Below are positions 10,823 through 20,001 of a DNA stretch of 64,000 bases, one piece after another (position 1 is the first letter of the stretch; the number at the start of each line of letters is the position of its first letter). The notes below the pieces were generated by a model that saw only the letters and a program-made list of their open reading frames with translations, did not search any database and had not been told where the DNA came from. This DNA comes from Bacillus sp. SKDU12 (GTDB lineage Bacteria > Bacillota > Bacilli > Bacillales > Bacillaceae): positions 62,001 through 126,000 of the forward strand of contig NZ_MSRC01000011.1 in the NCBI RefSeq assembly GCF_010093085.1, given 5' to 3'. The position numbers and the translations under genes are program-made.

Positions 10823-10843
10823 AAATCAAAATGATAACGATTT
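10823..10843 (-). promoter_or_regulatory. Zur box upstream of znuA
   Basis: The 21-base inverted repeat at these positions has half sites AAATCGTTA and TTTTGATTT (7-1-7 core). It closely matches the B. subtilis Zur consensus. It lies 32 bases before the znuA start, suiting repression by zinc-loaded Zur. Confidence 0.85.
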
Positions 10844-10941
10844 TGTAATCCTATATCATAATAAACCGAAGTCATTACGTTTTGCAAGATTAATTTTTTA
10901 TTTATTTTATTCTTCCCATCTATGGCGCGAATATAAGCACG

Positions 10942-10968
10942 TAAAAAACCCGGCTGAAATGCCGGGCT
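10942..10968 (-). terminator. Terminator after ycdG
   Basis: Minus-strand stem GCCCGGC / GCCGGGT followed by a T-run, five bases past the ycdG stop. Confidence 0.85.
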
Positions 10969-10972
10969 TAAG

Positions 10973-12664
10973 TCATTTGATTGTATTGTCAAGAAGATAC
11001 ACTCTGCTCTCGTAAGGCTGAAATACCATTTCGTCAGCAAGATCACCATTGTTGTTATAATTGCTGAGAAGCAGGGATGATTGTTCCTTGCCGCATTGCT
11101 TCGGCCATCGGAAAACAGCCTGTTTGTTTGAAAAGTTATTGACCGATAATAGCTGCTGTTTTCCGTTTTCTCTCATGTATACAAACAGTTGCGGGTCATC
11201 CTCAAGCAAAAGCTCATAGCTTCCTTTGATGAGATCAGCGTACTGCTTTCTCAGGCGGATCAGCTTTTTGTAATAGGTTAAGATCGAATCAGGGTCTGTC
11301 TGTGCCTCTTCCACATTGATGGACGTAAAGTTAGGATTGATCTTCAGCCAAGGCGTGCCCTCAGTAAAACCGGCATTTTTACCGCTGCTCCACTGCATCG
11401 GCGTCCGGGCATGATCCCGGCTTTTGGCTAAGATTGATTTCATCACATCATCTGGGTCATACCCCTCTTCAAACACCCGTCTATGATACATATTGACCGT
11501 TTGTATATCTTTGTAGTCCTCAATTCGGGTAAACGGCGCGTTTGTCATCCCGATTTCTTCACCTTGATACATGTACGGCGTTCCCTTCATGAGATACAGA
11601 ACAGTGGCCAGCATTTTCGCAGATGCTTTGTGATATTCCCCATCATCTCCGAACCTGGACACAATCCGAGGCTGGTCGTGGTTGCACCAATACAAGGTAT
11701 TCCAGCCTTGATGTTCAAGCTTCTTTTGCCATGCTGTTAAGACCGCTTTTAAATCAGACAGCTCGAGAGGCTTTAAATCCCAGTTTTCTTTTCCCGCCTG
11801 CTGGTCAAGCTCCATATGCTGAAAGTGAAAAATCATATTCAGCTCATGCTCATCTGTACCCGTATATTTCAGGCCCTCATCCGGTGTGACATTGCCTACC
11901 TCTCCGACAGACATCACATGATACCGAGAAAATACTTCATCAGTCATTTCTTTTAAATACTCATGGATTCGTTCGCCATTTGGCTTGAAGGATTTCGGTT
12001 CTGCCTGTTGATTGATATAGTCCTCATATGAAGGAAGATATTCTTTCTTAGAAATGAGATGGAGCTGATCTATACGCAGGCCGTCCACCCCTTTATCGAG
12101 CCAAAACCTCATCATCTCAAACACTGCTTGGCGCACTTCAGGATGCTCCCAATTTAAGTCAGCTTGTTTGACGGCATTCATATGAAGAAAATATTCTCCC
12201 GTATGCTCCTCATATTCCCAGACCGGGCGTCCATAGTTAGACACCCAGTCTGTCGGAGGGCCGTTTTTTGTGCCGGGGCGCCAAAAATAATAGCTGCGGT
12301 ATTTGCTGTTTTTGTCCATTTCAGCTTCTTTAAACCATGGATGCTCGACAGAGGTGTGATTTAATACAAAGTCCATGACCAGCTTTAAGCCCCGCTGATG
12401 CACCTGGTCAATCAGTTCGTGAAAATCGTCCATCGTTCCATATGAGTCCATAATTGCTTTATGGTCTGTCACATCATAGCCATAATCAACATTTGGAGAA
12501 GGATAGAGCGGGCAAACCCAAATGACATCCGCTCCGAGCTCCTTTATATAATCAAGGCGGGAAATGATCCCCCGCAGATCTCCAATCCCATCTCCATTGC
12601 TGTCCTGAAAGCTTCTCGGATAAATTTGATACACAACCGCATCCTTCCACCATTCTGTTTTCAT
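10973..12664 (-). CDS. ycdG: Alpha-glucosidase, oligo-1,6-glucosidase type (GH13)
   Basis: A 563-residue cytosolic GH13 enzyme, full length for oligo-1,6-glucosidases. Visible regions are DVIWVCPLYPSPNVDYGYDV (region I neighbourhood), LVMDFVLNHTS, GLRIDQLHLI (nucleophile Asp), GEVGNV (acid/base Glu) and YWCNHDQPR. It is expected to cleave isomalto- or malto-oligosaccharides. The 25-base gap to ycdF means one operon. Its exact substrate is not fixed by sequence. Confidence 0.88.
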   Translation of the reverse strand: MKTEWWKDAVVYQIYPRSFQDSNGDGIGDLRGIISRLDYIKELGADVIWVCPLYPSPNVDYGYDVTDHKAIMDSYGTMDDFHELIDQVHQRGLKLVMDFVLNHTSVEHPWFKEAEMDKNSKYRSYYFWRPGTKNGPPTDWVSNYGRPVWEYEEHTGEYFLHMNAVKQADLNWEHPEVRQAVFEMMRFWLDKGVDGLRIDQLHLISKKEYLPSYEDYINQQAEPKSFKPNGERIHEYLKEMTDEVFSRYHVMSVGEVGNVTPDEGLKYTGTDEHELNMIFHFQHMELDQQAGKENWDLKPLELSDLKAVLTAWQKKLEHQGWNTLYWCNHDQPRIVSRFGDDGEYHKASAKMLATVLYLMKGTPYMYQGEEIGMTNAPFTRIEDYKDIQTVNMYHRRVFEEGYDPDDVMKSILAKSRDHARTPMQWSSGKNAGFTEGTPWLKINPNFTSINVEEAQTDPDSILTYYKKLIRLRKQYADLIKGSYELLLEDDPQLFVYMRENGKQQLLSVNNFSNKQAVFRWPKQCGKEQSSLLLSNYNNNGDLADEMVFQPYESRVYLLDNTIK

Positions 12665-12688
12665 CCCGCAATCCCCCTGTTATGCGTC

Positions 12689-13465
12689 CTATTCAAGCTG
12701 AGATGGATAAAGTGTCATTCCGCCGTCGATAAATAAAGTTGTGCCAGTCACATAGTTCGCTTCCCCAGATACGAGCCAAGCTGCCGCTGCCGCCACTTCT
12801 TCCGGTTTTCCGAAGGTTTTCATCGGAATCTTTTTCAATTGTTTTTGTCTGCTCTCTTCCTCTTTCGTATCAACATTTGATTCAGTGGCAATGGTGCCGG
12901 GTGCTATTGCGTTGATGCGGATTCCTTTTTCCGCATAATTAAGCGCCAGCGTTTCTGTCATCATCTTAATGCCGCCTTTGGACGTGGAATACTGGACGTT
13001 GACAGGGCGCGGGATCTGCTGGTGAACACTCGAGATATTCAGCACATTGCCTTTGATGTTGTTTTTCATCATGTGTTTAAGCGCTGCTTTGGCTCCCATA
13101 AAGGTTCCAGTAACGTTAACATCAATGACTCTCTGCCAATCCTCAAGATCCATTTCATGCGGCATCGCCTCCGCGCCGTTAAAGCCGGAGTTGTTCACCA
13201 TCACATCGAGTGTGCCGAAATGCTCTAAAGCGGCATCAACAAGCGCCTGAATTCCTTCTTCTTTTGACACATCCGCCTTAACCGCGACGGCGTTTCCTCC
13301 ATTATTCTTAATGATGTCCACAGTTTCATCGGCTCCAGATGGATCGCTGTGATAGTTCACGACAATATTCATTTTCTCCTGTCCAAACCGCTCTGCAATG
13401 GCTTTTCCGATTCCTTTTGAAGAACCTGTCACAATCGCTGTTTTTCCAGTTAAATCTTTATACAT
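12689..13465 (-). CDS. ycdF: Glucose 1-dehydrogenase-like short-chain dehydrogenase
   Basis: A 258-residue SDR. It shows the cofactor motif TGSSKGIGKAIA, NNSGFN, and the catalytic Ser (NISSVH) and Tyr-Lys (YSTSKGG). This matches YcdF (GdhII). The true start is ATG 13465 with AGGAGGATAT before it; the frame is open upstream without a ribosome site. It is co-transcribed with ycdG. Sugar oxidation is inferred from relatives. Confidence 0.87.
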   Translation of the reverse strand: MYKDLTGKTAIVTGSSKGIGKAIAERFGQEKMNIVVNYHSDPSGADETVDIIKNNGGNAVAVKADVSKEEGIQALVDAALEHFGTLDVMVNNSGFNGAEAMPHEMDLEDWQRVIDVNVTGTFMGAKAALKHMMKNNIKGNVLNISSVHQQIPRPVNVQYSTSKGGIKMMTETLALNYAEKGIRINAIAPGTIATESNVDTKEEESRQKQLKKIPMKTFGKPEEVAAAAAWLVSGEANYVTGTTLFIDGGMTLYPSQLE

Positions 13466-13535
13466 AAACGATATCCTCCTCTGATTTTTCATTCTGCAGT
13501 GGAAAATACCCCATTTTCTTTGGTTAAAAACAGCA

Positions 13536-13566
13536 CAAAAAGCAGAGAGCCTGTGTGCTCTCTGCC
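13536..13566 (-). terminator. Terminator after rapJ
   Basis: Minus-strand stem GCAGAGAGC / GCTCTCTGC followed by TTTTTG, about 100 bases after the rapJ stop and before ycdF. Confidence 0.8.
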
Positions 13567-13664
13567 TAAGATAATGGGCACAATTCTGAAATGATTTTTG
13601 CTTGAGCGATTGTGCAGCCGTATTTGTTGTCAAAACTTTAATCGTTTTCAACCACTTTAAAAAA

Positions 13665-14786
13665 CTATTGAAAGCGCTGCTCAGCAAGCCTCTTTTTAAT
13701 ATTCATCAGCCTGCGGTAAAAGAAAGCAGCAGACTCATACCGTTCCTGCTGATTGAAATGTTCCGCTGTATCATGCAGCAGATCCTCAGCATCGGCAAGA
13801 AGCTGGCGGGATTCCAGGAGGTCAAAGCATTCTGTAAGCATGTCCCGGTCGCCCTTTCCAAGGTACAGCTCATGAATGAGGCGGAATTTCGTTACATATA
13901 TGTCATCTCCCCATTCAGTGGCGCTTTTTACCCCACGCTCGTACGTCTCTGCCGCTTGGTCGTATTTTCCCTCTTTACAGTAGATGTGGGTCAGTGAGAA
14001 AACAGCTTGAACAGCCTGCTGAAAATAGTGCTCCTCAAAAATGGCGGCGGCTGTTTTGAAATAGTGCTCCGCTTCACTGTAATCGCCAAGACTATACTTA
14101 CAGTGCCCGACATTATAATAGGCAGCGGCGATCATATACGCTTCTTCCAGCTGCCTTGCATGCTCTAAAGCACTGTTCAAATGCGTAAGCGCTTTTTCAT
14201 GATGATAAACATCAGTCAAATTTCCGGCGATGATAAATTCACACTGTACGCGGCGGCGGCCGTACAATTCATATTTTGTATAGATATCAAGTGCCTGGCT
14301 CGCATAATTCATTGAAAAATACGTTTGTTTGATGTGATAATATACTTCTGCAACCTTAAAAAGAAACTCAGCTTTTTCGATCTCATCCTCGACATACTCG
14401 AGTTTTTCCTCAGCATGCTTATAATGGTCAATCGCTAATATGAAATTTTTCTGCTTAAATTCGTACATCCCTCTAAAATAATAAAAGTAATATTCCAATA
14501 AGCCTGTGAGTTTTTGCTGATTGCTTTCAATTTCGTTCAGCATCTCAGAGAACGGAGGCTTGGTGTCGCTGTCTCTCACCGGCATCAGCTTATCAAGCAT
14601 GATACGATGCCGGAATTCCATCAAAGAGAAATATAAAAGCAAGTCCTGGTTTTCTTCCATGTCTTCTAAATCGTATTTAATTTCCTGCTTTAACGCTTCT
14701 GCTTGATCTGCTTCAAATGCGCGAATGAACCTGTACCAATCGTTTAGCTTTACTGCTACTTCCTCAGATGGAATCTTCGCTTTCAT
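13665..14786 (-). CDS. rapJ: Rap-family response regulator aspartate phosphatase
   Basis: A 373-residue Rap protein with an N-terminal helical bundle (about 1-75) and six or seven tetratricopeptide repeats. Rap proteins dephosphorylate Spo0F or block ComA, and Phr pentapeptides usually inhibit them. No phr gene lies downstream: the stop is followed by a terminator and then ycdF. This agrees with RapJ of 168, which has no cognate Phr of its own. The direct target here is inferred from orthology. Confidence 0.92.
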   Translation of the reverse strand: MKAKIPSEEVAVKLNDWYRFIRAFEADQAEALKQEIKYDLEDMEENQDLLLYFSLMEFRHRIMLDKLMPVRDSDTKPPFSEMLNEIESNQQKLTGLLEYYFYYFRGMYEFKQKNFILAIDHYKHAEEKLEYVEDEIEKAEFLFKVAEVYYHIKQTYFSMNYASQALDIYTKYELYGRRRVQCEFIIAGNLTDVYHHEKALTHLNSALEHARQLEEAYMIAAAYYNVGHCKYSLGDYSEAEHYFKTAAAIFEEHYFQQAVQAVFSLTHIYCKEGKYDQAAETYERGVKSATEWGDDIYVTKFRLIHELYLGKGDRDMLTECFDLLESRQLLADAEDLLHDTAEHFNQQERYESAAFFYRRLMNIKKRLAEQRFQ

Positions 14787-14907
14787 CGGTCTGCCTCCTT
14801 CCTCCTGCTACTATTTATGTTATATTTTATCATAAATGTTCGCTTTTAGAGAGAGTCAATCAATGAAAGCATTTACATTCAGCACATCATGAGAAAGTGA
14901 GAACGAT

Positions 14908-15411
14908 ATGAAATTATCCGCAAAAACATCTGTTATCTTATGTATTTTATTTCTGCTAGATCTATGTTTGGGCTATGTACGTCATGAATGGCATTCCCAA
15001 AACGCCCTGAAGGATATGCCTGTCCCTTCGGAGCTTCATCCGGTTGTGCAGCAAAATGCCGATGCCCTCAAGGCCGCTGCAGCGAATAAAGGTATTTCCA
15101 TCGTCATTACAGAAGGATTCAGATCCTTTAAGGAACAAGACGAATTATATAAACAGGGACGCACAAAAAAAGGGAATATTGTCACCTATGCAAGAGGAGG
15201 GGAATCGTATCATAACTATGGTTTAGCTATTGATTTCGCCCTTCAAAAAAAGGATGGGAGCATCATATGGGATATGGAGTATGACGGCAATCAAAACGGG
15301 AAATCAGATTGGCTGGAGGTTGTCGAGATTGCTAAGAAACTCGGTTTTAAGTGGGGCGGAGACTGGAAACGATTCAAGGACTATCCCCACTTGGAAATGG
15401 TCCCTGACTAA
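14908..15411 (+). CDS. cwlK: Peptidoglycan L-alanyl-D-glutamate endopeptidase
   Basis: A 167-residue protein. It has an N-terminal hydrophobic segment (signal or anchor, about 5-22) and a VanY/endolysin-like zinc peptidase domain. Zinc and catalytic residues are visible in SYHNYGLAIDFAL (His, Asp) and YPHLEM (His). CwlK (YcdD) cleaves L-Ala-D-Glu bonds in wall peptides. The gene is divergent from rapJ and convergent with ycdC, with six bases between the stops. Confidence 0.92.
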   Translation: MKLSAKTSVILCILFLLDLCLGYVRHEWHSQNALKDMPVPSELHPVVQQNADALKAAAANKGISIVITEGFRSFKEQDELYKQGRTKKGNIVTYARGGESYHNYGLAIDFALQKKDGSIIWDMEYDGNQNGKSDWLEVVEIAKKLGFKWGGDWKRFKDYPHLEMVPD

Positions 15412-15417
15412 CCTCTC

Positions 15418-16788
15418 TCACAGCCTTTTCTTTTTCCTTACATGCGCATCAATATAGGCAGGATAAACCGGCTTATATACAAGTCTGTAGTGATGGTCGC
15501 TGCCTGCTGTAAAATCAGGCTGCCACTCCAGCTTCACATCAAATGAAGCCAAAAACGTTTCTTTCGCTTCTTCAGCAGAAACATCCGGCCTGTGATTGAT
15601 CGCCTCCAATTGCTCAGGATCAATATCCGGTGCCATAAAAGCGTCAATCAATCCTGTTTCCGGATTGACAAGGATGCGGGCAGCGCCGAACCGCAGCGGC
15701 ACTCCTTTATACCAGACAGAAAAATGATTGCGGAGCCGCCCTCTTTCATCAACTCGAATAGGGTTCGCTCTGAAAAACTCAGCCGCTCTCGGATAGAGGG
15801 CGTACAAAAATTGAAGCGCCGTCCTTTGGCATTCTTCTGTTGAGCACGGGCGGCTGATCGGCTGATCCATAAAAGAAATCGCCGCTTTTAATTTCCCGGT
15901 TTTTTTATCCGTCTTCATTTTGATTGTATTTTTATTTCTCGTCTCAAAGTAACTCCCAATGCTTAAATCCTTCCGTTCCGGCGCAGAACCTTTTCGCCAC
16001 GTGCTGCCTATTTCATCTCCAAAGTCCTTTTCACCGATTTTCTGCATATCAGAGGTAAAGCCCAGCATGGCATATATGTCGATTTCTTCCATATCATGAT
16101 ACGACGGCAGAGGTACTGCGTCGTCTATTCTTTCATCTGCGATATGCTGATCGGGCACAATTTCATTGACGTCGGCGGGATAGCTGTATCCCGGGAGAAT
16201 CGGTTCATACACAAGTCTGGGTGCCTGTTCCCCATCAACGACATCGTACATCAGCTTCAAAGACATTGTATTTAAGTAATGGGACATAACCTTCTCTTTG
16301 GCTACAAATTCCTTTGGCACTTCAGCTTTGTACTCTTCTCCGTAATATAAGAAATGGACGACCTTTCCGGTTCGTGCTATATCGATTAAAAAACCTGAAT
16401 TGGGAAGGGGAAGCCCTAATTCCATTTTGGTATAGGCAAAACGAAAATGCTGTCCCCGTTCTTCCTTGCCTTGAAAGTCGAATTTCATAAATGTGCCAGG
16501 GTGGTAGGCAGCGGCAAACCGCAGAGCCGTCAGCTTCAGTTCGGCATCTGGAAGTTTTTTATCTGCCTCAGGACGCACGGTTGTTGAAAAGGTGAGTAAA
16601 GCGCCATCATGTCCGAGTTCAACGATAATGCGTTTTTCCGGATCTTTAGGGTCCTTCCAGGTGAAATATGCCTGCCCCTTCTTCTTTTTCTTTTGATCGT
16701 AATCTTCTATCTCAAGCTCATAATGAGGCGGTACATTCCCGATCTCTTGCGCCTTCTTTTTCAGCTGTTTATTAACCAATGAAGTCAT
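15418..16788 (-). CDS. ycdC: YcdB/YcdC-family repeat protein
   Basis: A 456-residue soluble protein with two PepSY-like YcdB/YcdC repeats, each ending in a RLVYKPV- or RLVYEPI-type strand. The phrase FMAPDIDPEQLEAI recurs almost unchanged in the paralogue YcdB. It has no signal peptide despite a PepSY-like fold. Its function is unknown. A terminator separates it from ycdB, so it may have its own promoter. Confidence 0.85.
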   Translation of the reverse strand: MTSLVNKQLKKKAQEIGNVPPHYELEIEDYDQKKKKKGQAYFTWKDPKDPEKRIIVELGHDGALLTFSTTVRPEADKKLPDAELKLTALRFAAAYHPGTFMKFDFQGKEERGQHFRFAYTKMELGLPLPNSGFLIDIARTGKVVHFLYYGEEYKAEVPKEFVAKEKVMSHYLNTMSLKLMYDVVDGEQAPRLVYEPILPGYSYPADVNEIVPDQHIADERIDDAVPLPSYHDMEEIDIYAMLGFTSDMQKIGEKDFGDEIGSTWRKGSAPERKDLSIGSYFETRNKNTIKMKTDKKTGKLKAAISFMDQPISRPCSTEECQRTALQFLYALYPRAAEFFRANPIRVDERGRLRNHFSVWYKGVPLRFGAARILVNPETGLIDAFMAPDIDPEQLEAINHRPDVSAEEAKETFLASFDVKLEWQPDFTAGSDHHYRLVYKPVYPAYIDAHVRKKKRL

Positions 16789-16833
16789 CCTTTCAAAGAG
16801 TCTACGACAAAGAGAATCCTGCTTATTATATAA

Positions 16834-16874
16834 AAAGACCTTTCTTCTTTTAAAGTGAAAAAAGGTCTTTTTCT
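16834..16874 (-). terminator. Terminator between ycdB and ycdC
   Basis: Minus-strand stem AAAAAGACCTTT / AAAGGTCTTTTT. Directly after it comes TATATAATAAG, which could be the -10 of a separate ycdC promoter. Confidence 0.75.
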
Positions 16875-16960
16875 ATTATTGTCATTTGTTTCTGATATTC
16901 TTTCTGTTATTTTCATCACACCCGCCCTTTACAACTGCGCCATTGGTGCGACTTACTGTT

Positions 16961-18379
16961 TTACCATGAACTGAAAACAGGTTCCCCTGTATGGGCTTCG
17001 ATAAAACGAGGAAACACCGGCTTATAGACGAGCCTGTAGCTGTATTCTTCACCATCATTGTATTCTCTCTCCCAGCCAAGCTCAACTTTAAAATGTTGCC
17101 AAAAGATAGACTTCGCTTGTTCTGCTGAAATGGCCGGCTTCGGATGAATGGCCTCCAGCTCCTCCGGGTCAATATCCGGCGCCATATAAACGGTAATATA
17201 TCCTGTCTGGCGGCTGACACAGATTCTGATCTGTCCAAATCGAAGCGGAATTCCGTGACAATGCGCTTTAAATGTAAAACCAGCGATCGGGCTTTCTTCT
17301 TCATCAGGTTCGTCATATGTAATCTTAAAATATTGGTCGGCCTTCGGAAATAAAGCAAATAGAAAGCGAAGCGCCCTTTTTTCGCACTCTGCTACAGTTA
17401 CTGTCAGCGGCCCTTTTTTCTCTATAAATGACATGACGCCTTCGAGTTTTCCGGTTTCTTTGTGATAAATGGTTTTCAGCACTTGATGAATCCGTCCTTT
17501 AAACCAGCTGTCCAAGCTTTTATCCTCCGGCTGATAGATAGGATCATCCAGGTTTCGCCACACGGTCCCGATTCTCCCATCTCCCAAATCTGTTTCCCGC
17601 TCTTTGACAAACCCTTTTTCGAGGCCAATCATGCTGCCAAGATCGGCCTGTTCGTGAATGCCTTCGAATAATGGGAGAGGAAAGCTTTCCCGCTCCTTGT
17701 CATCGTCCTCATCACATTCCTTTTCTTCTTGTACCAAATCCGCAGGTACGGCAATGGCCCTGCAATCAGGCTCATACACCAAATGCGGCTGATCATCCCC
17801 GCTTTTGTATACAGAATGATGAAGAACCTCAAACAAAAGCTCAAACTCTACGTTCTTCTTGATGAAGGCAAGTGCTTCTTCATGATCCGCGACCCGCTTT
17901 GGATTGATTATGCTGCTCGCTTTGCCGTAATAGTCAAAGGATATGATCTCACCGGACAAGGAAATATCAACCATAAACCCGCTCATAGGGAGAGGAAGGC
18001 CACGCTCCATTTGAACATATGAAAATCTCACTTTATCGTCGAATGTATCGTCTTGTTCTTCGCGAACAAAGGCAGAGAGTGCTTCAGGATAATGAGTCTC
18101 GACAAATTGGCGCATGATATCCTCCAACCGTTTCTCAGACAGCTTTTCTCCGTTTTCAGACTCCATATCACGGGAGAGGGATTTAAGCCGCCCGTCCGTT
18201 CCAAGATCAACAGTAATGCCGATTTGTTCATCCTCAGGATCTACCCAACAAAAATGCACTCTTTTCTGCTCGTCACTATAGTCTTCAATTTCCAATTTAA
18301 AGTGCATTGGCACCCGGCCGATTTCCAATGCTTTCTGCTTCCATTTCTCTTTCTTCACCAAAACGTCCCCTTTCATCAT
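16961..18379 (-). CDS. ycdB: YcdB/YcdC-family repeat protein
   Basis: A 472-residue paralogue of ycdC sharing the whole layout: KAL-IGRVPMHF at the N-terminus, the central E-GSMIGLE region and YMAPDIDPEELEAI near the C-terminus. No signal peptide or membrane segment is visible. The ribosome site GGGAGGG is eight bases from ATG 18379. The two genes probably arose by tandem duplication. No function is known to me. Confidence 0.85.
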   Translation of the reverse strand: MMKGDVLVKKEKWKQKALEIGRVPMHFKLEIEDYSDEQKRVHFCWVDPEDEQIGITVDLGTDGRLKSLSRDMESENGEKLSEKRLEDIMRQFVETHYPEALSAFVREEQDDTFDDKVRFSYVQMERGLPLPMSGFMVDISLSGEIISFDYYGKASSIINPKRVADHEEALAFIKKNVEFELLFEVLHHSVYKSGDDQPHLVYEPDCRAIAVPADLVQEEKECDEDDDKERESFPLPLFEGIHEQADLGSMIGLEKGFVKERETDLGDGRIGTVWRNLDDPIYQPEDKSLDSWFKGRIHQVLKTIYHKETGKLEGVMSFIEKKGPLTVTVAECEKRALRFLFALFPKADQYFKITYDEPDEEESPIAGFTFKAHCHGIPLRFGQIRICVSRQTGYITVYMAPDIDPEELEAIHPKPAISAEQAKSIFWQHFKVELGWEREYNDGEEYSYRLVYKPVFPRFIEAHTGEPVFSSW

Positions 18380-18694
18380 TCTTATATCCCTCCCGACTAA
18401 TCGAAAAGTAATAGTCTAAATTACACAAATTTCTGAGTTTACCAGTTTTACCAGAACATTTCTCCCCAAAAATAGGTTGATGAACCTATTTCATATAAAA
18501 GCTAATAATCTTAAAATTAATTCCGTTGTAACTTTTTATAGGTCCATTTATGAAAAAGAAGGGCGGAGCTTCCAATAAATCCGTGAGAAAAGAACTGATT
18601 TTTTTGGTTATATGAGGCTAATCCATTCAAAAAGATCTATTTCTCGAAGACAAAAGACTCTCCCTTTCCTAAACCATTTGAGGAGGAAAAATGA
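18380..18694. other. Intergenic region between divergent ycdB and ycdA
   Basis: This 315-base AT-rich region must hold both promoters. I see the ycdA ribosome site (GAGGAGG before 18695) but no promoter good enough to call, and no coding remnant. Confidence 0.4.
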
Positions 18695-19759
18695 ATGTTT
18701 CAGAAAAAAACGTATACTGTTTTCCTAATTCTTCTGCTAATGATGTTTACAGCTGCTTGTTCAGGAAGCAAAACAAGCGCGGAGAAGAATAATTCAGAAA
18801 CAGAAAAAAGCTCAGATATAGCGCAAGTCAAAATTAAAGATGTCTCTTATACACTGCCGTCCAAATATGATAAATCAACTACAGACGACCAGCTTGTGTT
18901 AAAAGTCAATGTCGCTGTGAAAAACACAGGAAAAGAACCTCTGAATGTAGACAATATGAACTTTACGTTGTATCAAGGTGATACAAAAATGTCTGAAACA
19001 GCCCCTGAAGACTATAACGAAAAGCTGCGCAGCAGTACGATAAGCACTGATAAATCCGTAGAAGGAAGCTTATTCTACGTTGTGGATAAAGGCAAGAAAT
19101 ACGAGCTTAACTATACGCCGGAATATTACGGCGATAAAAAGGCGAAATCAATTACTTTCAACATTGATGGAAAGGACAAAAAACTCCTTGCGACAGCAGA
19201 TCAGCTGCAAAACTCAGCTAAAGCACTATCCGCTTATGTCGATATCCTTCTTTTCGGTAAAGACAACGCTGATTTCGAAAAAATCACCGGTGATAACAAA
19301 AACGAAATGGTGAATAATTTCAATAAGTCAGCAAAAGACGGCTATCTCTCAGCCTCAGGCCTTTCAAGCACATATGCAGACAGCAAAGCGATTGATAATA
19401 TCGTGAACGGCATTAAAGAAGGATTAAGCAAAAACTCCTCCATTCAGGCAAAAACAACCTCGATCTCTAAAGACGAAGCAATTGTTGAAGCCACCATTAA
19501 ACCTGTAGATGCCTCTTCACTCTCAGACCGCATCGAGGACAGAGTGAAAGACTACTACAGCAAGAACGCTGGCGCCAGCTATGAAGATGCTGTAAAATAC
19601 GCTCTTCAAGTATACCCTGAGGAATTTAAAAAACTCGGACCGGCTTCATCTGAAGAAACAGTTGAAGTGAAAATGAAGAAAAATAACATCGACCAATGGA
19701 AGCTTGATATGGACGATTACAGAGCGGCAAAATTAGTGAAAGCATTCATCAAAGAATAA
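18695..19759 (+). CDS. ycdA: Lipoprotein YcdA
   Basis: A 354-residue lipoprotein with a signal peptide and lipobox FTAACS. The N-terminal half has a DUF4352-like beta-sandwich (VKNTGKEPLNVDN), and the C-terminal half a DUF5105-like domain. Orthologue of YcdA, reported to matter for swarming in B. subtilis. Single gene with its own terminator. The molecular role is unknown. Confidence 0.87.
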   Translation: MFQKKTYTVFLILLLMMFTAACSGSKTSAEKNNSETEKSSDIAQVKIKDVSYTLPSKYDKSTTDDQLVLKVNVAVKNTGKEPLNVDNMNFTLYQGDTKMSETAPEDYNEKLRSSTISTDKSVEGSLFYVVDKGKKYELNYTPEYYGDKKAKSITFNIDGKDKKLLATADQLQNSAKALSAYVDILLFGKDNADFEKITGDNKNEMVNNFNKSAKDGYLSASGLSSTYADSKAIDNIVNGIKEGLSKNSSIQAKTTSISKDEAIVEATIKPVDASSLSDRIEDRVKDYYSKNAGASYEDAVKYALQVYPEEFKKLGPASSEETVEVKMKKNNIDQWKLDMDDYRAAKLVKAFIKE

Positions 19760-19763
19760 CACT

Positions 19764-19800
19764 CCAAAAGGAAATAGCCTTGCAGGCTATTTCCTTTTTT
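19764..19800 (+). terminator. Terminator after ycdA
   Basis: Stem AAGGAAATAGCC / GGCTATTTCCTT followed by a T-run. Confidence 0.88.
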
Positions 19801-19870
19801 ATGCAAAAATCTCGCTGATGAAATTCGCTTCATCTTCGGTCAGTTCTATGTTAAGGTTTCCAGCTTCGTT
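19799..19870 (-). pseudogene. Possible C-terminal gene relic, at the site of natKRAB-yccK in 168
   Basis: On the minus strand a short open stretch ends with TAA at 19799. It encodes NEAGNLNIELTEDEANFISE and three more residues. The composition is protein-like, and a stop lies immediately upstream. B. subtilis 168 carries natKRAB and yccK between yccF and ycdA, and none of them is here. It may be a deletion scar. I cannot name the parent gene. Confidence 0.25.
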
Positions 19871-19961
19871 TTACTCCATTGTTCCTTCTCAATTTAAATA
19901 AAATAGGCTGATTCACTTTCCGTATTAGATATCCTTTTTCTTTTTCCTTCTTTTTCAAAAA

Positions 19962-20000
19962 TAAAAAACCTTGAAAAGTCCGGCTTTTCAAGGTTTTTTC
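19962..20000 (-). terminator. Terminator after yccF
   Basis: Stem AAAACCTTGAAAAG / CTTTTCAAGGTTTT with T-runs on both sides, just after the yccF stop. Confidence 0.88.
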
Positions 20001-20001
20001 A

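Noticed and set aside
10792-11049. Long N-terminal extension of ZnuA (open to 11049)
   Set aside because: It runs over the Zur box and promoter and into the ycdG terminator, and the lipoprotein signal begins at 10791.
13466-13687. N-terminal extension of YcdF overlapping rapJ
   Set aside because: No ribosome site; it would cross the rapJ terminator, and SDR length fits the ATG at 13465.
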